Source of the DNA: Alternaria dauci
Taxonomy: Eukaryota > Ascomycota > Dothideomycetes > Pleosporales > Pleosporaceae
Reading direction: 5' to 3'
Length of the DNA stretch: 64,000 nucleotides
Assembly: GCF_042100115.1 (NCBI RefSeq)
Contig: NC_091272.1
Coordinates: forward strand, 3,658,001 to 3,722,000
The translations under genes were made by a program, and so were the position numbers. Positions 31,824-43,451 of the stretch are shown piece after piece; the stretch's first letter is position 1, and every line of letters begins with the position of its first letter. A model generated the notes under the pieces. The model saw nothing but the letters and a program-made list of their open reading frames with translations, was not told where the DNA came from and ran no database searches.

Positions 31824-33880
31824 TCACTGCATGCGTTTTCGCTTGCGCGCGTCGTCCGGTTCATCTTCATCCGTGCGCTCCGCGGTTTCGGCAGGATTAA
31901 GTAGCGAGTGTACATTGGACGCCATACTGGATCGTCGAGTGGGTGGCCCGGGCGTGTCGATGCCTTTAAAGGGGTATCTAGCTCCAGGTAAAGTCCACCC
32001 ACTGTCTGCGCTTAATGTTGATGGCATGTTGTCACTTGACAATGGAGGGGTACCATGTCTTGACGACGCTTGCCGTGGACCGCGGGGTAATTGGTATGAT
32101 TCTAATGCATCACGGAGCTGCTGGTCGCCTCCTCCGATAGGTGGGCGATGGGGTGAGGAGGGCCACTGTGTGGAGTTGTGACCAGAAGCATAGGGCGAGT
32201 GGACTGGGCCGCTAGGTGGTTGCGGTTGCCAGCCATGGGTGCGGATATCTGCCGAGGTGTGCCGTCTGTATAGATTATATGGCGGGGATGAGCTGCTGCT
32301 TGGCAAGTTGCTCCCAAGGGTTGCAGCTCCCGGCTGCTGGACTGGTGGAGGAGGAGGTGGGGGTGGGGGTGGCTGATGTGAAACTGGGGTTCTGGCTGAA
32401 GATGGAGAGTAATTACCCGTGCCTATTGATCCGTACCGTCGGGGAGAGACTGCAAGATGCGCGGGGACCGGAGCCTTGTATGGAGCTTGCCGCGAGATGC
32501 TCGCCAGGGATCCTCTTCGCGAGTCTATTAGATTGTCTTGTGGCATTTGCCGAGGCGAAAGAGGTGGGCCGTTGCTTGAGTCTACTTGCATAAAGTAAGG
32601 TTGGCGTGCCGAGAGGGGTGGCTCTTCTGGTGGCTCTAGTGCTCGGAGCATGTCTGTTTGTCGAGCAATTTCACGTTGCATCATGGCGACTAACCGGGTC
32701 AGCAGGTGTGTTGCGCAGATACGGTTCAAGCATAGGCACGTACCATCCCTGTGAATTGGATTTTCCGGGTCCGGCACCATCTGCATGATCAGACTTGCGA
32801 GGTCTTGGTTCCACTGAGTTGTTTATTAGCTGCTGTAGATCAGGCCGAGACAATCGACTTACCTGATGGCACTTCATCATGCCCTCGGCCAGAACCGAGC
32901 TCCTTTGATTGAGGTAGGCACACGTGTCTTCTGACCGCTGCATGCGCGCGTGCATGTCATAGAGGGTATGCTCAAGACTCTGGAGGCGTGACTCTGTGGG
33001 GTCGGGCATTGGCTCGACTGGCTGAGCAGCTGGTGGTCCAGTAGGGAGTTTGGGGGTGGAGAAGGAGTCGCGGTGGATGAGGGCGTGTCTAGACGCACGT
33101 CGCTTAATCTCTCGTAGGCCGACTAGATCGCCGCGTTTGAAGTTTCCATTGCCGTGCTTGAACTCCCACAGCGGTGTGTCTGGCGACCCCGTGTGGAATA
33201 CGTCACTCACTGGTGGTAAGCTGTCAGCACGTGGTAGACAGCACAGCACAAGACGCTCGGACACGCACCTTTATGAAAGCCATACATGTTCAATTGGCGG
33301 ACAAAAGAGGAAATGTTGGTGTGTTTGAAGTACGATCTGGAAGGGGGGGGGGTTAGTTGGTGAGTCCGAGAAAGAAGGCTAGACGCCCGATGCACGTACG
33401 AGAGCACTTTTGAAAACTCGCTCGAGGGAGACATGACGAAGCTCTCGTTGGTGCTCGCCCAGGAGATGAGGTGCTGGATGCTCTGGTCCTCGAGCATGCT
33501 GTGTCGCGTTAGTGTCGCATCGCTTGCGTACTGTTGCGGCACACCCACTTGTATAGCTTGTGTATAAAGGCCGTCTGGACGACCTTGGGCTGCTGTGCAG
33601 CAGCCGCAGCGCCGACTGCAGGCGCCTGGTTGCCGTTGGGCGACGTGTTGCCCGAGTCGCCGTTTCCCTCTCTTTGCGACTGCTGCGACTGGAAGGAGCT
33701 GGTGCCGTTGCGGTCGGACGGCGGGCCCATGGTCGACGACGTGGGCGTAATGTCCATGGCGTCTCGGGGCGGCGCAAGCGTCGAGCCGGACGAGGGCAGG
33801 ATGGGTATCGACTTGTGGAGGTTGGGGTTGTGTGGATCGGCCGAGAAGGGACTCCGGCGGGCCTCTGCGACAGACGCCAT
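31824..33880 (-). CDS. HSF-type DNA-binding transcription factor (Sfl1-like)
   Basis: Six exons on the minus strand: 33549-33880, 33400-33498, 33269-33336, 32863-33209, 32744-32813 and 31824-32689; 593 residues. Introns are 44-63 nt and every join keeps phase. Residues 1-97 are disordered. The heat-shock-factor DNA-binding domain runs from about 98 to 205: AFIHKLYNMLED, ISWASTNESFVMSPSSEFSK, then the recognition helix region KHTNISSFVRQLNMYGFHK and PLWEFKHGNGNFKRGDL. A coiled-coil stretch (RLQSLEHTLYDMHARMQR) could allow oligomers. The C-terminal half is Pro/Ser-rich with a polyproline run and ends RKRKRMQ. The loop residues (FHTGSPDTPLWEF, REIKRRASRHA) resemble the Sfl1 branch rather than Hsf1. 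Yeast Sfl1 represses flocculation and filamentation genes; the role here is inferred. Confidence 0.92.
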
Positions 33881-35184
33881 GGTGCTGGCTTGGGCGTGGG
33901 CGTGGGCTTTGGGGTCAAGTGTGGAGAGTCGAAAAATGTGAAAGGTCTATGGCTGCAGGGTCCCGGTTTTGCAGTGGCAGCGAACGTGGTAGGGCGGAGA
34001 AGGTGCGGAGGAGCATGCGTTATGTGTGGCCGACGTCGCCGCAGAAGCTTTGAGTCGGCGGGCGCGCGTCGTGGAAGCTTCCTAGTCTTTTGGATTTCTT
34101 CTAGCGCCTGCGCGACCCGTGGGAATTGGGTTCCAGAAAGGTCGGGATGCCAGACGGTGCAGATGGTCCTTTGTCGGATCGGGAGCGGCCGTAGCTGTGG
34201 AATAGGAGCTCCAAGGGGGTCCAAGCGCGCTTCTACGCTGCTTGACACGCTGCTCCAGGGCACAGTTCCATGCGCAGTGTTTGAGCGCGGCAGCGTCGAG
34301 GGCGAGGGCGAGGGCAGGGCTTGGCGGGGACGAGGAGACGACAGCGTCGGCGTGGGCAGAGAGGGCAGTGTCGCAAAACTGGCACCGGAGCAGTCGAGGG
34401 CGGAACGGTAGCGCTGCCGAAGGGGCATTTACGGGGGATCGATCATGTTGGAGCGTGCTGCGGGAGCCAAGTGTCATCCTCCCATCCCTCCGTCTATCTA
34501 TATCTACACGGTGCACCTGTCGCCCACGCCGGGTGGCAGTCTGTCCGCAGTCGGACTTGCTACTGCTGTAGGGCAATTGGCATGCACCTCACCCTCACGG
34601 CAAAGACTGGCGGCCGTCTCAACGCTGCATGCGTCAAAGACAGACCCAGACAGACCCCTCCCCCCCTGTCATCGGCCAGCTGCAGGTCGAGACGCTGAAA
34701 CATTGCTCGACCATGATAGCCCACCGCTAATATCACTATAACGCGAACTGTTTCGGCTGCGGAGGCCAGCGTATAATGCGGCTGATATGCCCATCCTCAC
34801 ACCGCGTTCCCGTAACGCGGATGCGAATCAGTCGCACAGATTGGCATACGGCACCGTCGCCAGACTTGCCTCGCCGGCCGGCTCCCATGCACACTGTCAA
34901 ACTCCCTCGGCTTTCCTTTTGCTATCGCGCCCAGGGTCCAGGGTCCGCAGCATGGGCTAGCCCGCCTGCCCGCACAGACGTCCAGAGAGACCTCAACCAC
35001 CAAACCCATACCGAGTCAGCACTCGACCGACTTTCCCCAGCCCACTTGGATAACGTTAAGCACTACCCCAGGACTGCTGCTCGTACCTACCACGCAGAAC
35101 ATATGCTTGCATGACTCGCATCGCCGATCGCTCCCGGTAGCTCTGCCTTGCCGTCGCTGCCTGGTCGCCACCAGCACAAACAAC
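33881..35184. promoter_or_regulatory. Divergent promoter region (HSF-type factor / F-box gene)
   Basis: A 1.3-kb, G/C-rich stretch. It includes a GAGGGC tandem at about 34300-34320 and a pyrimidine-rich leader towards the F-box start. Long open frames here (for example 33379-34428, minus) lack ATG-initiated conserved content and partly overlap the first HSF exons, so I treat the region as regulatory sequence and long leaders. Confidence 0.5.
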
Positions 35185-36869
35185 ATGGCCACCGACTTCA
35201 TCAACGCTTTTCGACGCCTCCAGGCGCACGAGAGAGGCCCGGCGCTACACACCCTGACAACAGAGTTATCGCCTTATGAGTGGAGGGCACTCCACGCCGC
35301 GACCAGTAATCGCACCTTCCAATTAGACGTCGTCGGCAGCCTGCCAGTGGAGCTAGTGGCTCAGATATTCTGCCTCTTGGATCCTGCTACTCCCTATCGC
35401 TTGCAGAGTGTCTCGAGACAATGGCGTAATCTTCTCCGGAGCCTACATGTCCTCAAAGCAAGCCTCAATCAGTGGTATCAAGGCACTGTCAATCTTCAAG
35501 ATGCCGGTTACGCCTCGTGTAAGATGAAAGCCCGCGCTATACATGCATTTCGCATTGGGAAGCCCAGTCGTATCTACAAAATTAATTCCAAACACGACGG
35601 CGGCGGCTCCGCCCTTCCCAGTCACTCAATCTACGAGTTCAGGCTGGTTGGCAATAGTCTCATATGGCATCACGCTCCCACCCGCATAGAACTCCCGTCA
35701 CGCTGCGCCTTCGTGCTGGACCTCGACACATGGCATCTCCGCGTCTTGGGTGGAGAAGCGCGTGAGCAGATTATGAATGTCTTCGCATCCAGTGAAATCG
35801 TAGTGCTGACCACACATACAAACATTTGCTACGTGCATGAACTTCGGGGCAAACAAGGCGGCAAGAAATTCAGAGTACCAAACAGCAACTATTTCAAACG
35901 CGTCGCCTGTCGTGGGCGTACCGTCGCATGTTTTGCCCATCTCAGCGATCATATATCAGTGTATATTTGGGAGTACGATTCGCAGCGTGGCAGATCGTTT
36001 GAGATTAGGCATGAGTTGGGGACTATATTCCCTGACCAAGACTCGTTGTAAGTGGCTTCTTGTATGTTCAGAGCATGACCCGTACCTGTCCTCTCAAATG
36101 ACATCCAAGCAATACTCTTGGCTATTTTGGTTTGTAGATCTAACCTGTGTTTAGGGCGCACGGTCCATCTTACATAGCTCCTCTTTTACAGCCCAAAACC
36201 CAGACGATCATCATATTCAACGACGATGCGCTACATGATATTACGCTCTTTCAAAATCAACAGCAACTCGCATTCAGTCGATACACCTATAGCGGGCAGT
36301 GCATTAGTACCCATTATCCAAGCCTGCCTGGTGTTTGGAGCATCATACAACCTGTAAGACCAGCCACATATAGCTTTGTGCCCGTTGATTACAAGGAGTC
36401 TATCCTGGCGATACACATGCGCCAACAAGTCGATGCTACCAGCGGGGCGTCGGCGTCGCTCTTGCTTCGGTTCAATGAAGAAGATAATGACCTAAGTGTT
36501 TGGCAGGATTCAAGATTTCAAGGCAAACAAGGCTTGTCGCGGAACTCAATGGCGTGGTGGAGAGACACCTGCTATGGTACCGCGTGGGACGAGGAGGCCA
36601 AGCAGAGAGACATGATTGCCCAGATGGGTACTAGTGATGTCCGACGCTACGTGCCCATCGTCTCGGACTCGAAGGACATCACGAAAGGAATCAACTGGAT
36701 TGAACCACACCCGCCTATCGTGATGAACGAAAAATACATTGTCAGGAATACGGTGTTACATTTCTATATACTCTGTTTCGGCGATGATGACAAGGGCCAA
36801 TGGCCAAAGGAGAGTGGGCCATTCTTTCATATGTGGAATCTTGAGGTGTTGAAAACCATGGGAGATTAG
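35185..36869 (+). CDS. F-box protein
   Basis: Two exons, 35185-36047 and 36155-36869 (intron 107 nt, GTAAGT..GTTTAG), code for 525 residues. The start is the ATG at 35185 (MATDFINAFRRLQ); an upstream in-frame TTG is discarded. The F-box is at about residues 50-95 (LPVELVAQIFCLLDPATPYRLQSVSRQWRNLL), so the protein is likely a substrate adaptor of an SCF ubiquitin ligase. The rest is beta-rich with repeated short hydrophobic strands (SEIVVLTTHTNICYVHEL, RTVACFAHLSDHISVYIWEY, KTQTIIIFNDDALHDI), suggestive of a beta-propeller-like substrate-binding part, although I cannot count blades reliably. The target is unknown. Confidence 0.88.
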
Positions 36870-37204
36870 TCTATACAGTTTTCACTTGTAGTCAGCCAAG
36901 TTCAATTGCAGATCTGCTGCTGATGACAGGTTCACAAACCATTGCGTACATGTGAATCATCGAACCACGCCTCATCTGACTGGCCAACCAAGAAGATTGC
37001 GGGGCACAAAGCACCCCCCACCTTGGATTTTCGGCGTACGCCGCCGCCCTAACCTTGCCTACTCCAGTAGGTAACCATTTCGACTCTGCCGCGGCGTGAC
37101 CGACTTATTTTTTTTTTACAAAAACAATTTCTACTCCGCCATTCTACTCATATACCACTTTTTGTTTACGCTTCAAGGCCGTAGTCAAGAACACTGTCGC
37201 GAAA
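36870..37204. other. Intergenic
   Basis: About 335 bp with the leader and promoter of the phosphoribosyltransferase gene, including a T-tract at about 37108-37117. No gene seen. Confidence 0.5.
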
Positions 37205-38262
37205 ATGGTCGAGAAGGTCTACGTCACATACAACCAGGTACGTGCAGGATGCAATATTACACATGCGATCAGACACCCCGCACACACACACGCGCGCATG
37301 GAGTATGTTTGTGTACCACAACATATCCACCAATGTACCACGCGAGAGCTGGTATTGTCCCGACGCAGCCGTTGCAGCAAACACTTGTAGAAACTCGACC
37401 CACATGCCCGCGACTACGACTAGGACGACGACGACCCTCGAGCCCTTGCGCAACATCCAGTAAACAAAACTATACAGCATGTAGCTGACATTTTCCTTCC
37501 GTTTAGGTCCACAAGCTCTGCCAAGAGGCAGCAGACCAAATCCTCAATGAGTTCCAGCCCAACCTCATGATTGCCATTGGCGGCGGCGGTTACGTCCCCG
37601 CGCGCATCCTCCGGTATGCCCCCCCCCCCCCCCCCCTCCAAGCCCTTCCCCGTTTCAAGGGCTTCGGAAAGACCAAAGAAGACCTCCCAGCTAACAGCCC
37701 CTCTCCAGTTCCTTCCTCAAGAAGCCCGGCAGCCCCAACATCCCCATCCAAGCCATCGGCCTCTCCCTCTACGAGCAACTCGGCTCCGGTCCCGACGCCG
37801 AGGTCGAAACGCCCGGCACAAAAGTAACACGCACGCAATGGCTCGACCTGTCCTCTCTCGAAATGGCCAACCTGATTGGCAAAAACGTCCTCATCGTCGA
37901 CGAAGTAGACGACACGCGCACCACGCTCGAGTACGCCGTCCGCGAGCTGGAAAAGGATGTCGAGGCTGCAGTCAAGAAGCTGGGCCGTGAGGGCGAAAAG
38001 ACAAACTTTTCAATCTTTGTCTTGCATAACAAGGATAAGGCGAAGAAGGGGCAGTTGCCGCAGGAGATTCTCAAGGGCAGGTATTGTGCTGCGAGGACGG
38101 TGGGAGATGTTTGGATCAACTATCCCTGGGAGGCTACGTATGTTTTGCTCTTTTTCCACTTCTTCGGCCTTTTTTTTTTTATATAATTGTGAATACTAAC
38201 AATCTGGTAGTGACATTGACGAGCACGACCGTTTGTCGAGGGAGCAGGAGAGCAAGCAGTAG
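37205..38262 (+). CDS. Hypoxanthine/xanthine-guanine phosphoribosyltransferase (yeast Hpt1-like)
   Basis: Four exons, 37205-37237, 37507-37613, 37709-38137 and 38211-38262, coding for 206 residues. The enzyme transfers a phosphoribosyl group from PRPP to a purine base in the salvage pathway. It begins MVEKVYVTYNQ, has the base-side strand LMIAIGGGGYVPARIL, the PRPP-binding loop NVLIVDEVDDTRTTL (106-120) and the late GRYCAARTVGDVWINYPWE segment, matching yeast Hpt1/Xpt1-type enzymes. Which bases are preferred cannot be read directly. The first intron is unusually long (269 nt) and has a CA/CG-rich tract. The second intron (95 nt) contains a run of 18 C at 37619-37636. The last exon adds only DIDEHDRLSREQESKQ. 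Confidence 0.93.
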
Positions 38263-38871
38263 ATGTTTATAGCTTGAAAGGGGAGCACGGCATCACGACG
38301 GAAAAGCATGATGACATTTGGGCATTGGATCGAGCATTTACGGATAGGATACACTGGAGTTATCTGGATTAAGGATCGGAACCGGGTTTGGAATAGAACG
38401 GCATCGAATCCAGCGAGTTGGCTACACCTTGACTTTTTCTTCTTTGAAGCATGCCAAAAGACAACAAACAGGGAGATTGCGAAGGTGAGTAATGGTACAA
38501 CGAACGAACTGGGTATATTGATTGACTGATGAGGGTCATAACATCGTAATCATTACCCCGATAAAAACGTCCATCCGAAGCCAGGCTATGCTACGACAGC
38601 AGTTTGTCTCCATCCTTGTAATCTCTGCAATCTCTCCGTCTTCAACTCGCCCACACAAAGGGTATATCGTGATTATTATACAAGAACGAAACAAACATTT
38701 CCAGAAGAAAGAAACAAACCCCAATAACCCCGCCATTTTTTAGTCAACGCCAGATGATGGGAAAACGCTGCAAACGTGTATATAAGTGTGAAAAGGCGCG
38801 GCCGACGACATTGGGCTCGTGCTAAACGTCTAGTTGGTTATTCTTTTGTACTGGGCGAGAGAAGTCTCGCT
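38263..38871. other. Convergent 3' region, no gene seen
   Basis: About 610 bp between the 3' ends of the phosphoribosyltransferase (+) and the TBC gene (-). The middle is A/T-rich. No gene is supported on either strand. Confidence 0.5.
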
Positions 38872-41800
38872 TCACTTCATGCCCATTTTGCGGAACTTGC
38901 GGGACGCGCGACGGCGTAGGCCATTCATGCCCATGGCCTTCCTGAGGCTATCCCGGTCTCCGTCTTCTTCGTCCTCTTGTGTTACAGCGAGCAGTCTTCG
39001 GCCGTCCGTGTTCTTGACAGAAGTTTGATGCGCCATGATGTTTTGTTCACGCCAAAACATTCGTTTTTGGTCAATGACGTTCTGCGACAGATTCCCGAAC
39101 CCCTTCTTCACGAACGCCAGGTCGTGCAAGACATTAGGGTCGAGGCAGCGCCTAGGAAGCGTCTGTACGGCCATGAAGATTTCGCCATCACCAGGACGGT
39201 ATTTCCTGATTTCTGGTTCGCCGAGCTTGAAGATGGCAAGAGCGTAGCGGTAGAGGGCACGTGGTCCCTCGTAGAGAAAGGCGTCCCAGACGCGAAGTAC
39301 CGTCTCGATTGGCAGGACACCAACGAAGATGCTCATGAACCAAGAAGTACAAGAGAGGGCGACTGTAGGTTGTCGTTGAAACTTCGAGTTGGGATGAGCG
39401 TTCGAGCCGGCGCCGCTGTTGATAAGATCGGTGTCGTTGATCGATGCCCACACCTTTGGTAGATAATCCTTGATCAACATCATGAGAACGTTGACCTCTG
39501 TATTTGCCAGGCTGCGAGCGTGAGCACCTGGGAGATGGTTTTGCGTGATGATAGTGAGGAGGATGAAAACCTTCTCCTTGTCCTGCTTGAGAAATAGCAG
39601 GAGAAGACCAGCAATGAAGTTGAGAGACTGGCAGTAACCAATGTTAGGATTGTTCAGAGCAAAGCAAGAGAGTACCTCGCGCAGGTCTTGGATCAATGCC
39701 GGCTCGTCATCAGATTCGCCGTCGAGTAGATCAGTTGCTGGTTCCGGACGGAAATGAATATTGTCGGGGAAGGTCCTGTCGAGATCGCGTTCAATGGCAT
39801 CTTTATCGTCCTTGTTGAGCTCGTCTCGGTTGACGCGAGCCACCAGAGACTTGTACAGACCGACATTTTCCTTCTGTGTAATCATGTGCTGACCGCCAGA
39901 GTAGAACCACCACATTGCTCCTCTCCACTCGGGGGGATATCCTTTGCGGGCGTAGCGTTTGACCTTCTCGCACATGTCAGGGAACCTGGTTGGCTCATTC
40001 GTCGGCAAACCTTGCTTAGCCATTAGAGCAATCCATTTGCCTCTTCTGCGAGAGATGTGCTCTTCGTATTTAGAAGCCCACGTGTTGTACTCCTGTACGT
40101 TGATCTTGTCGGAAGCCTTCTTGAATCCATAGCGATCTCTCTCTACAGGCGCAGTCGTCTTTCGCAAGCCAGGCATTATCACAGTCGTGACATGCTGGTT
40201 CGGAGGCGCTAACGTGGGGCCTTTCGGGGTCTCAGGCTTGCTCTTGGTTGTTGTGAGTTTAGACATCATGCCAAGATCGAACAACGCGCTTTTCCGGTCG
40301 AATACGCTCGTAGAAGCGCGACGGGGAATTGCCTCGTCTTCGTCTAGCTCGGGGAGCGGCTCAGATCTTTGCATGGGCGGGGATTGAGGAATCTGGGAAC
40401 TGGGCAGAGATTCATTGGAAAAGGTACGCGGAACGCTTGGTCTCTTGCTATGTCGTTTGGAGTAGGCCTCAATGTTGGCCCAATCCTGGCGTGAAAGTCG
40501 AGATCGACTAGGCGGCAATTGTGGAAGTGCGGATATATCGCGGCGGATGTGATCAAGTTGCGATCTGCTGCCATTCGATTTCCTTGGGTGGTGTCCCTTA
40601 ATTTCCGTGGTCCTGAGTGCCAGAGCTTGCAACGTGACAGACACACGCCTGGGTGCTTCTTCGCTTGTCCTTTTCATTGCGCCCGACTGCCTCTTTTTAG
40701 ACTGCTGCACTACAGCTTCGATTGTTCGTGGTGTATATGCGGCCTGGAACGGACTGGTCTGTACCGAGGGCAACAATTCGATACGCAACGCCTTTCGTTC
40801 GGCGGGATCCGCGTTGTATGCCTCATCCAGATCCGACCCAGAGGTTGGTCGAATCGTCAACAGCTCCTTTGAGTCCGCTTTGGTTCCTAGCTTACCGTGC
40901 ATCGATAGACGTGGCCGGTCATCCCATTGCTTCAGGCTCTCGTTGGATTGGAAGGATTCTAATGAGTCGAAATCGCGAGATGGCGTCTGCGACAGCTCAG
41001 GAGGCTCCGAATCAAGACCTACCGGCGAGGGGCTCTGCAGGTCTCGTTCGCTCTGCTCCATGATAGGACTGCGCTCTTCATCCTCTTCGTCATAATAGTA
41101 GGAATCGAGCACGTCACCAACAGGGTCTATGTATTCGTCTTCCTCTGCAATTTCAGACGTCTGAACAGTTTCTGGCGAGCCGTCGCGGTCCCGAAGACGG
41201 TCTCTTGATGGGTCTCTCGAGTAGAGGCTGTTTTGCCGATCACTAGCGATGGAGCTCCGTGCGGTGGCAATACTGCTTCTTTCCGTACCGCTGGTTTCTA
41301 GGATACTCGAAGACGCATTGGTCCACCCGGACCTAAAGCTGGCCCGTGGCTCTTCGCCGCGAAACGGTCGAGGTGGAGGGGGGTAGTAGTCATTGTGAGC
41401 CCAATTGGGGGCGCCTCTGTTTGGCTTGTAGGTGCCAGATAGATTGGCGCGCCCGGCGCCTCCATACTGGGCGTAGTCGGGGACAGATGTCACTGACCTT
41501 AAAGGAGGAGTTGGTTGGAAGGACTGCTGCGAAGAGCCAGTCATGCCGCGGGGTCTGAAAGGTGAGGCGGGTGACCCGGGCAGATCCTCATTGGAAGAAT
41601 CCCATGATGGCCCAGTCGAGTTGACGGGATTGCTGGCCAGAGGGTTGAAGATGGCGCGAAGATCAGGCGAGCGTGGACCGCTATCTGGGCGAGCCATTGT
41701 ATGAGCCATTCTTGGGGACATTGGGCCCTGTCCCATTCCAGCTTGCACGTCGTGGAGAGGAGAAGATACGGCGGCATGGCGGAGGAGGGAAGGAGCTCGC

Positions 41801-42111
41801 TGGCGTTGGGGGAATTTGGGGGAAGGCAGTGCCGCAAGCGGAATGGTGGGACTGTCTGCAGGCGATGGGCTGTAGGCGGGGCGCTCGAATGGCGGCGCGT
41901 CTGCGGTGTCCATCTGGAGCTGAGCTGGGTGCTTGGACCGATGTGATGCGAATCCCCTCGTCGCTGCATATGGCATCTGCGGTTGGGGAGACGTCGGGGG
42001 GGTGTATTCCATGGTGGTGGGTGTCGGGTAGGGAGCGTATGGCTCTGGGCTCCTGTTAGCATCAGCTGCGGGCGGGAGGCCTGTAGCGACACGTAGAAGA
42101 GCGTCGTCCAT
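38872..42111 (-). CDS. TBC-domain Rab GTPase-activating protein
   Basis: An intronless 1079-residue gene from the ATG at 42111 (MDDALLRVATGLPP). The first 650 residues are disordered and Ser/Pro/Arg-rich, with many potential phosphosites. The TBC domain occupies roughly residues 735-1000. It has the arginine finger motif IERDLDRTFPDN (family pattern IxxDxxRT), the glutamine-finger strand IGYCQSLNFIAGLLL (YxQ), and PPEWRGAMWWFYSGG at the entry. Such proteins speed GTP hydrolysis on Rab GTPases in membrane traffic. The domain resembles the yeast Gyp3/Msb3-type group and human relatives, but I cannot name the Rab partner. The C-terminus is basic (RRRASRKFRKMGMK). Confidence 0.92.
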   Translation of the reverse strand: MDDALLRVATGLPPAADANRSPEPYAPYPTPTTMEYTPPTSPQPQMPYAATRGFASHRSKHPAQLQMDTADAPPFERPAYSPSPADSPTIPLAALPSPKFPQRQRAPSLLRHAAVSSPLHDVQAGMGQGPMSPRMAHTMARPDSGPRSPDLRAIFNPLASNPVNSTGPSWDSSNEDLPGSPASPFRPRGMTGSSQQSFQPTPPLRSVTSVPDYAQYGGAGRANLSGTYKPNRGAPNWAHNDYYPPPPRPFRGEEPRASFRSGWTNASSSILETSGTERSSIATARSSIASDRQNSLYSRDPSRDRLRDRDGSPETVQTSEIAEEDEYIDPVGDVLDSYYYDEEDEERSPIMEQSERDLQSPSPVGLDSEPPELSQTPSRDFDSLESFQSNESLKQWDDRPRLSMHGKLGTKADSKELLTIRPTSGSDLDEAYNADPAERKALRIELLPSVQTSPFQAAYTPRTIEAVVQQSKKRQSGAMKRTSEEAPRRVSVTLQALALRTTEIKGHHPRKSNGSRSQLDHIRRDISALPQLPPSRSRLSRQDWANIEAYSKRHSKRPSVPRTFSNESLPSSQIPQSPPMQRSEPLPELDEDEAIPRRASTSVFDRKSALFDLGMMSKLTTTKSKPETPKGPTLAPPNQHVTTVIMPGLRKTTAPVERDRYGFKKASDKINVQEYNTWASKYEEHISRRRGKWIALMAKQGLPTNEPTRFPDMCEKVKRYARKGYPPEWRGAMWWFYSGGQHMITQKENVGLYKSLVARVNRDELNKDDKDAIERDLDRTFPDNIHFRPEPATDLLDGESDDEPALIQDLREVLSCFALNNPNIGYCQSLNFIAGLLLLFLKQDKEKVFILLTIITQNHLPGAHARSLANTEVNVLMMLIKDYLPKVWASINDTDLINSGAGSNAHPNSKFQRQPTVALSCTSWFMSIFVGVLPIETVLRVWDAFLYEGPRALYRYALAIFKLGEPEIRKYRPGDGEIFMAVQTLPRRCLDPNVLHDLAFVKKGFGNLSQNVIDQKRMFWREQNIMAHQTSVKNTDGRRLLAVTQEDEEDGDRDSLRKAMGMNGLRRRASRKFRKMGMK

Positions 42112-43451
42112 ATGTGTGGTCAAGGGGTGCAGATGTGGTGGAGTAGGTCAGCGGAACGGGCGCTCATTCGACCGGAGAACAGGACAGCTCGGATGCGGTG
42201 ATTCGCGGTAACATTCTCGGGTGCGGGTGGCAGGCGGTCGAGACGAGAGGAAACGGGTGGTTATCGTGAAACGGCGTGGGTTGGTGTCGAGCCTGTGGAG
42301 AGCCTGCTCTGGGGCGTGGCGGCGATGGCGGCGGCGTAGGCAAGCAAAAAGCAGTGGGGGGGCAGTGAACGGGGAAAGTGAAAGAATGAGGTCGGGTTCG
42401 AAGGATAAGGAACGTGTGCCGCACTGGCGCGGGCGCAATCAGACGGTGGTGAGGAGATGAGTGCGGCCAAAGTGTAGCAGGAAAGTCTCCTTCAGCAGCA
42501 GCGGCGCCTGGATCCGCTCCTCACTGACTCTCTGCCAAGACGCGGCGCTTCCCTCATCCCCGATTCCTGTAAGCTGGTAGAGGTCGCGGGCCGGTAGGAG
42601 CTTGGTGGACCTCTAGTAGGCTTGTCAGAGGAGTTCGTTCCCTTGACATGCAACAGCACAATTAGGAGAGTTGCATAAGCGCTGCCACAGCTACCGACGG
42701 CCGGCAAGCTTCGCAACATTGACGCGCTCCCGGCCAATCAGCCGTCCGGGGGCACTATTGAATCACGGAAATCACAGCAATCACCACGCACATTCACAGT
42801 GTACAAACACGATGCTCTAGCCGGTTCACTCGATGCACGTCGACAAGGACTCGCAGCACCCAGCGCGGCTCCCTCGGATTACATGATGCACTATTTGCTT
42901 TACCGGAACACTTGCGACGGACTTCTGAGGCGCGTGCCACACGCTTTGTTGTACCTGACTCGCTAGCACAGCGCCCGTGGTCCTGCATTCGCAGCCTCCT
43001 ACTTCTCACGCGAAGCGGACAAACTTGGATAGTCGGCCTACCTAGGACGTAGCAACCTCAGTTAGGAAGTGTACTAGGCCATGGAAGCCTTTCTCGGCCT
43101 TCGAGAAGGAAAATTTCAGGTCCCCCTTGTCTTATGCTGCGGCTCGCTTCTAAGAGCACTGGCACGGGAGATTGGAACATGACGACATGTTGCGGTATGA
43201 ACTCATCTTATTTGGCGAACCTGAGTAAGTCTACCCTGCATTAATCGCCCGATGCCTACCAAAGTCGTGCGTGCATCGCGATCTGCAAAACGTTGTATGC
43301 TTCTTCGCCCACACCGGTCAAGAAGGGTTCCGTCCGCATGCAAATTTCGCCGAACGCCAAAGATGCAAAAATGAATATGTATCCGTCAAGTACTGTGCTG
43401 CCCCAACCGATGCCCTCGCCCGCCTAGCCGGTAGAGGACCCGTGTGACCCC
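42112..43451. other. Intergenic, promoter of the TBC gene
   Basis: About 1.3 kb between two minus-strand genes (the start of the TBC gene and the end of the E2 gene). It includes a GGC/GGCGAT-rich segment at about 42310-42340 in the TBC leader. Frames here are short and overlapping; none is supported. Confidence 0.5.

Noticed and set aside
33379..34428. A 349-codon minus-strand open frame next to the HSF-type gene
   Set aside because: It overlaps the first HSF-type exons in another frame, is Pro/Arg/Ser-rich from a G/C-rich region, and has no domain. The spliced HSF model explains the DNA.
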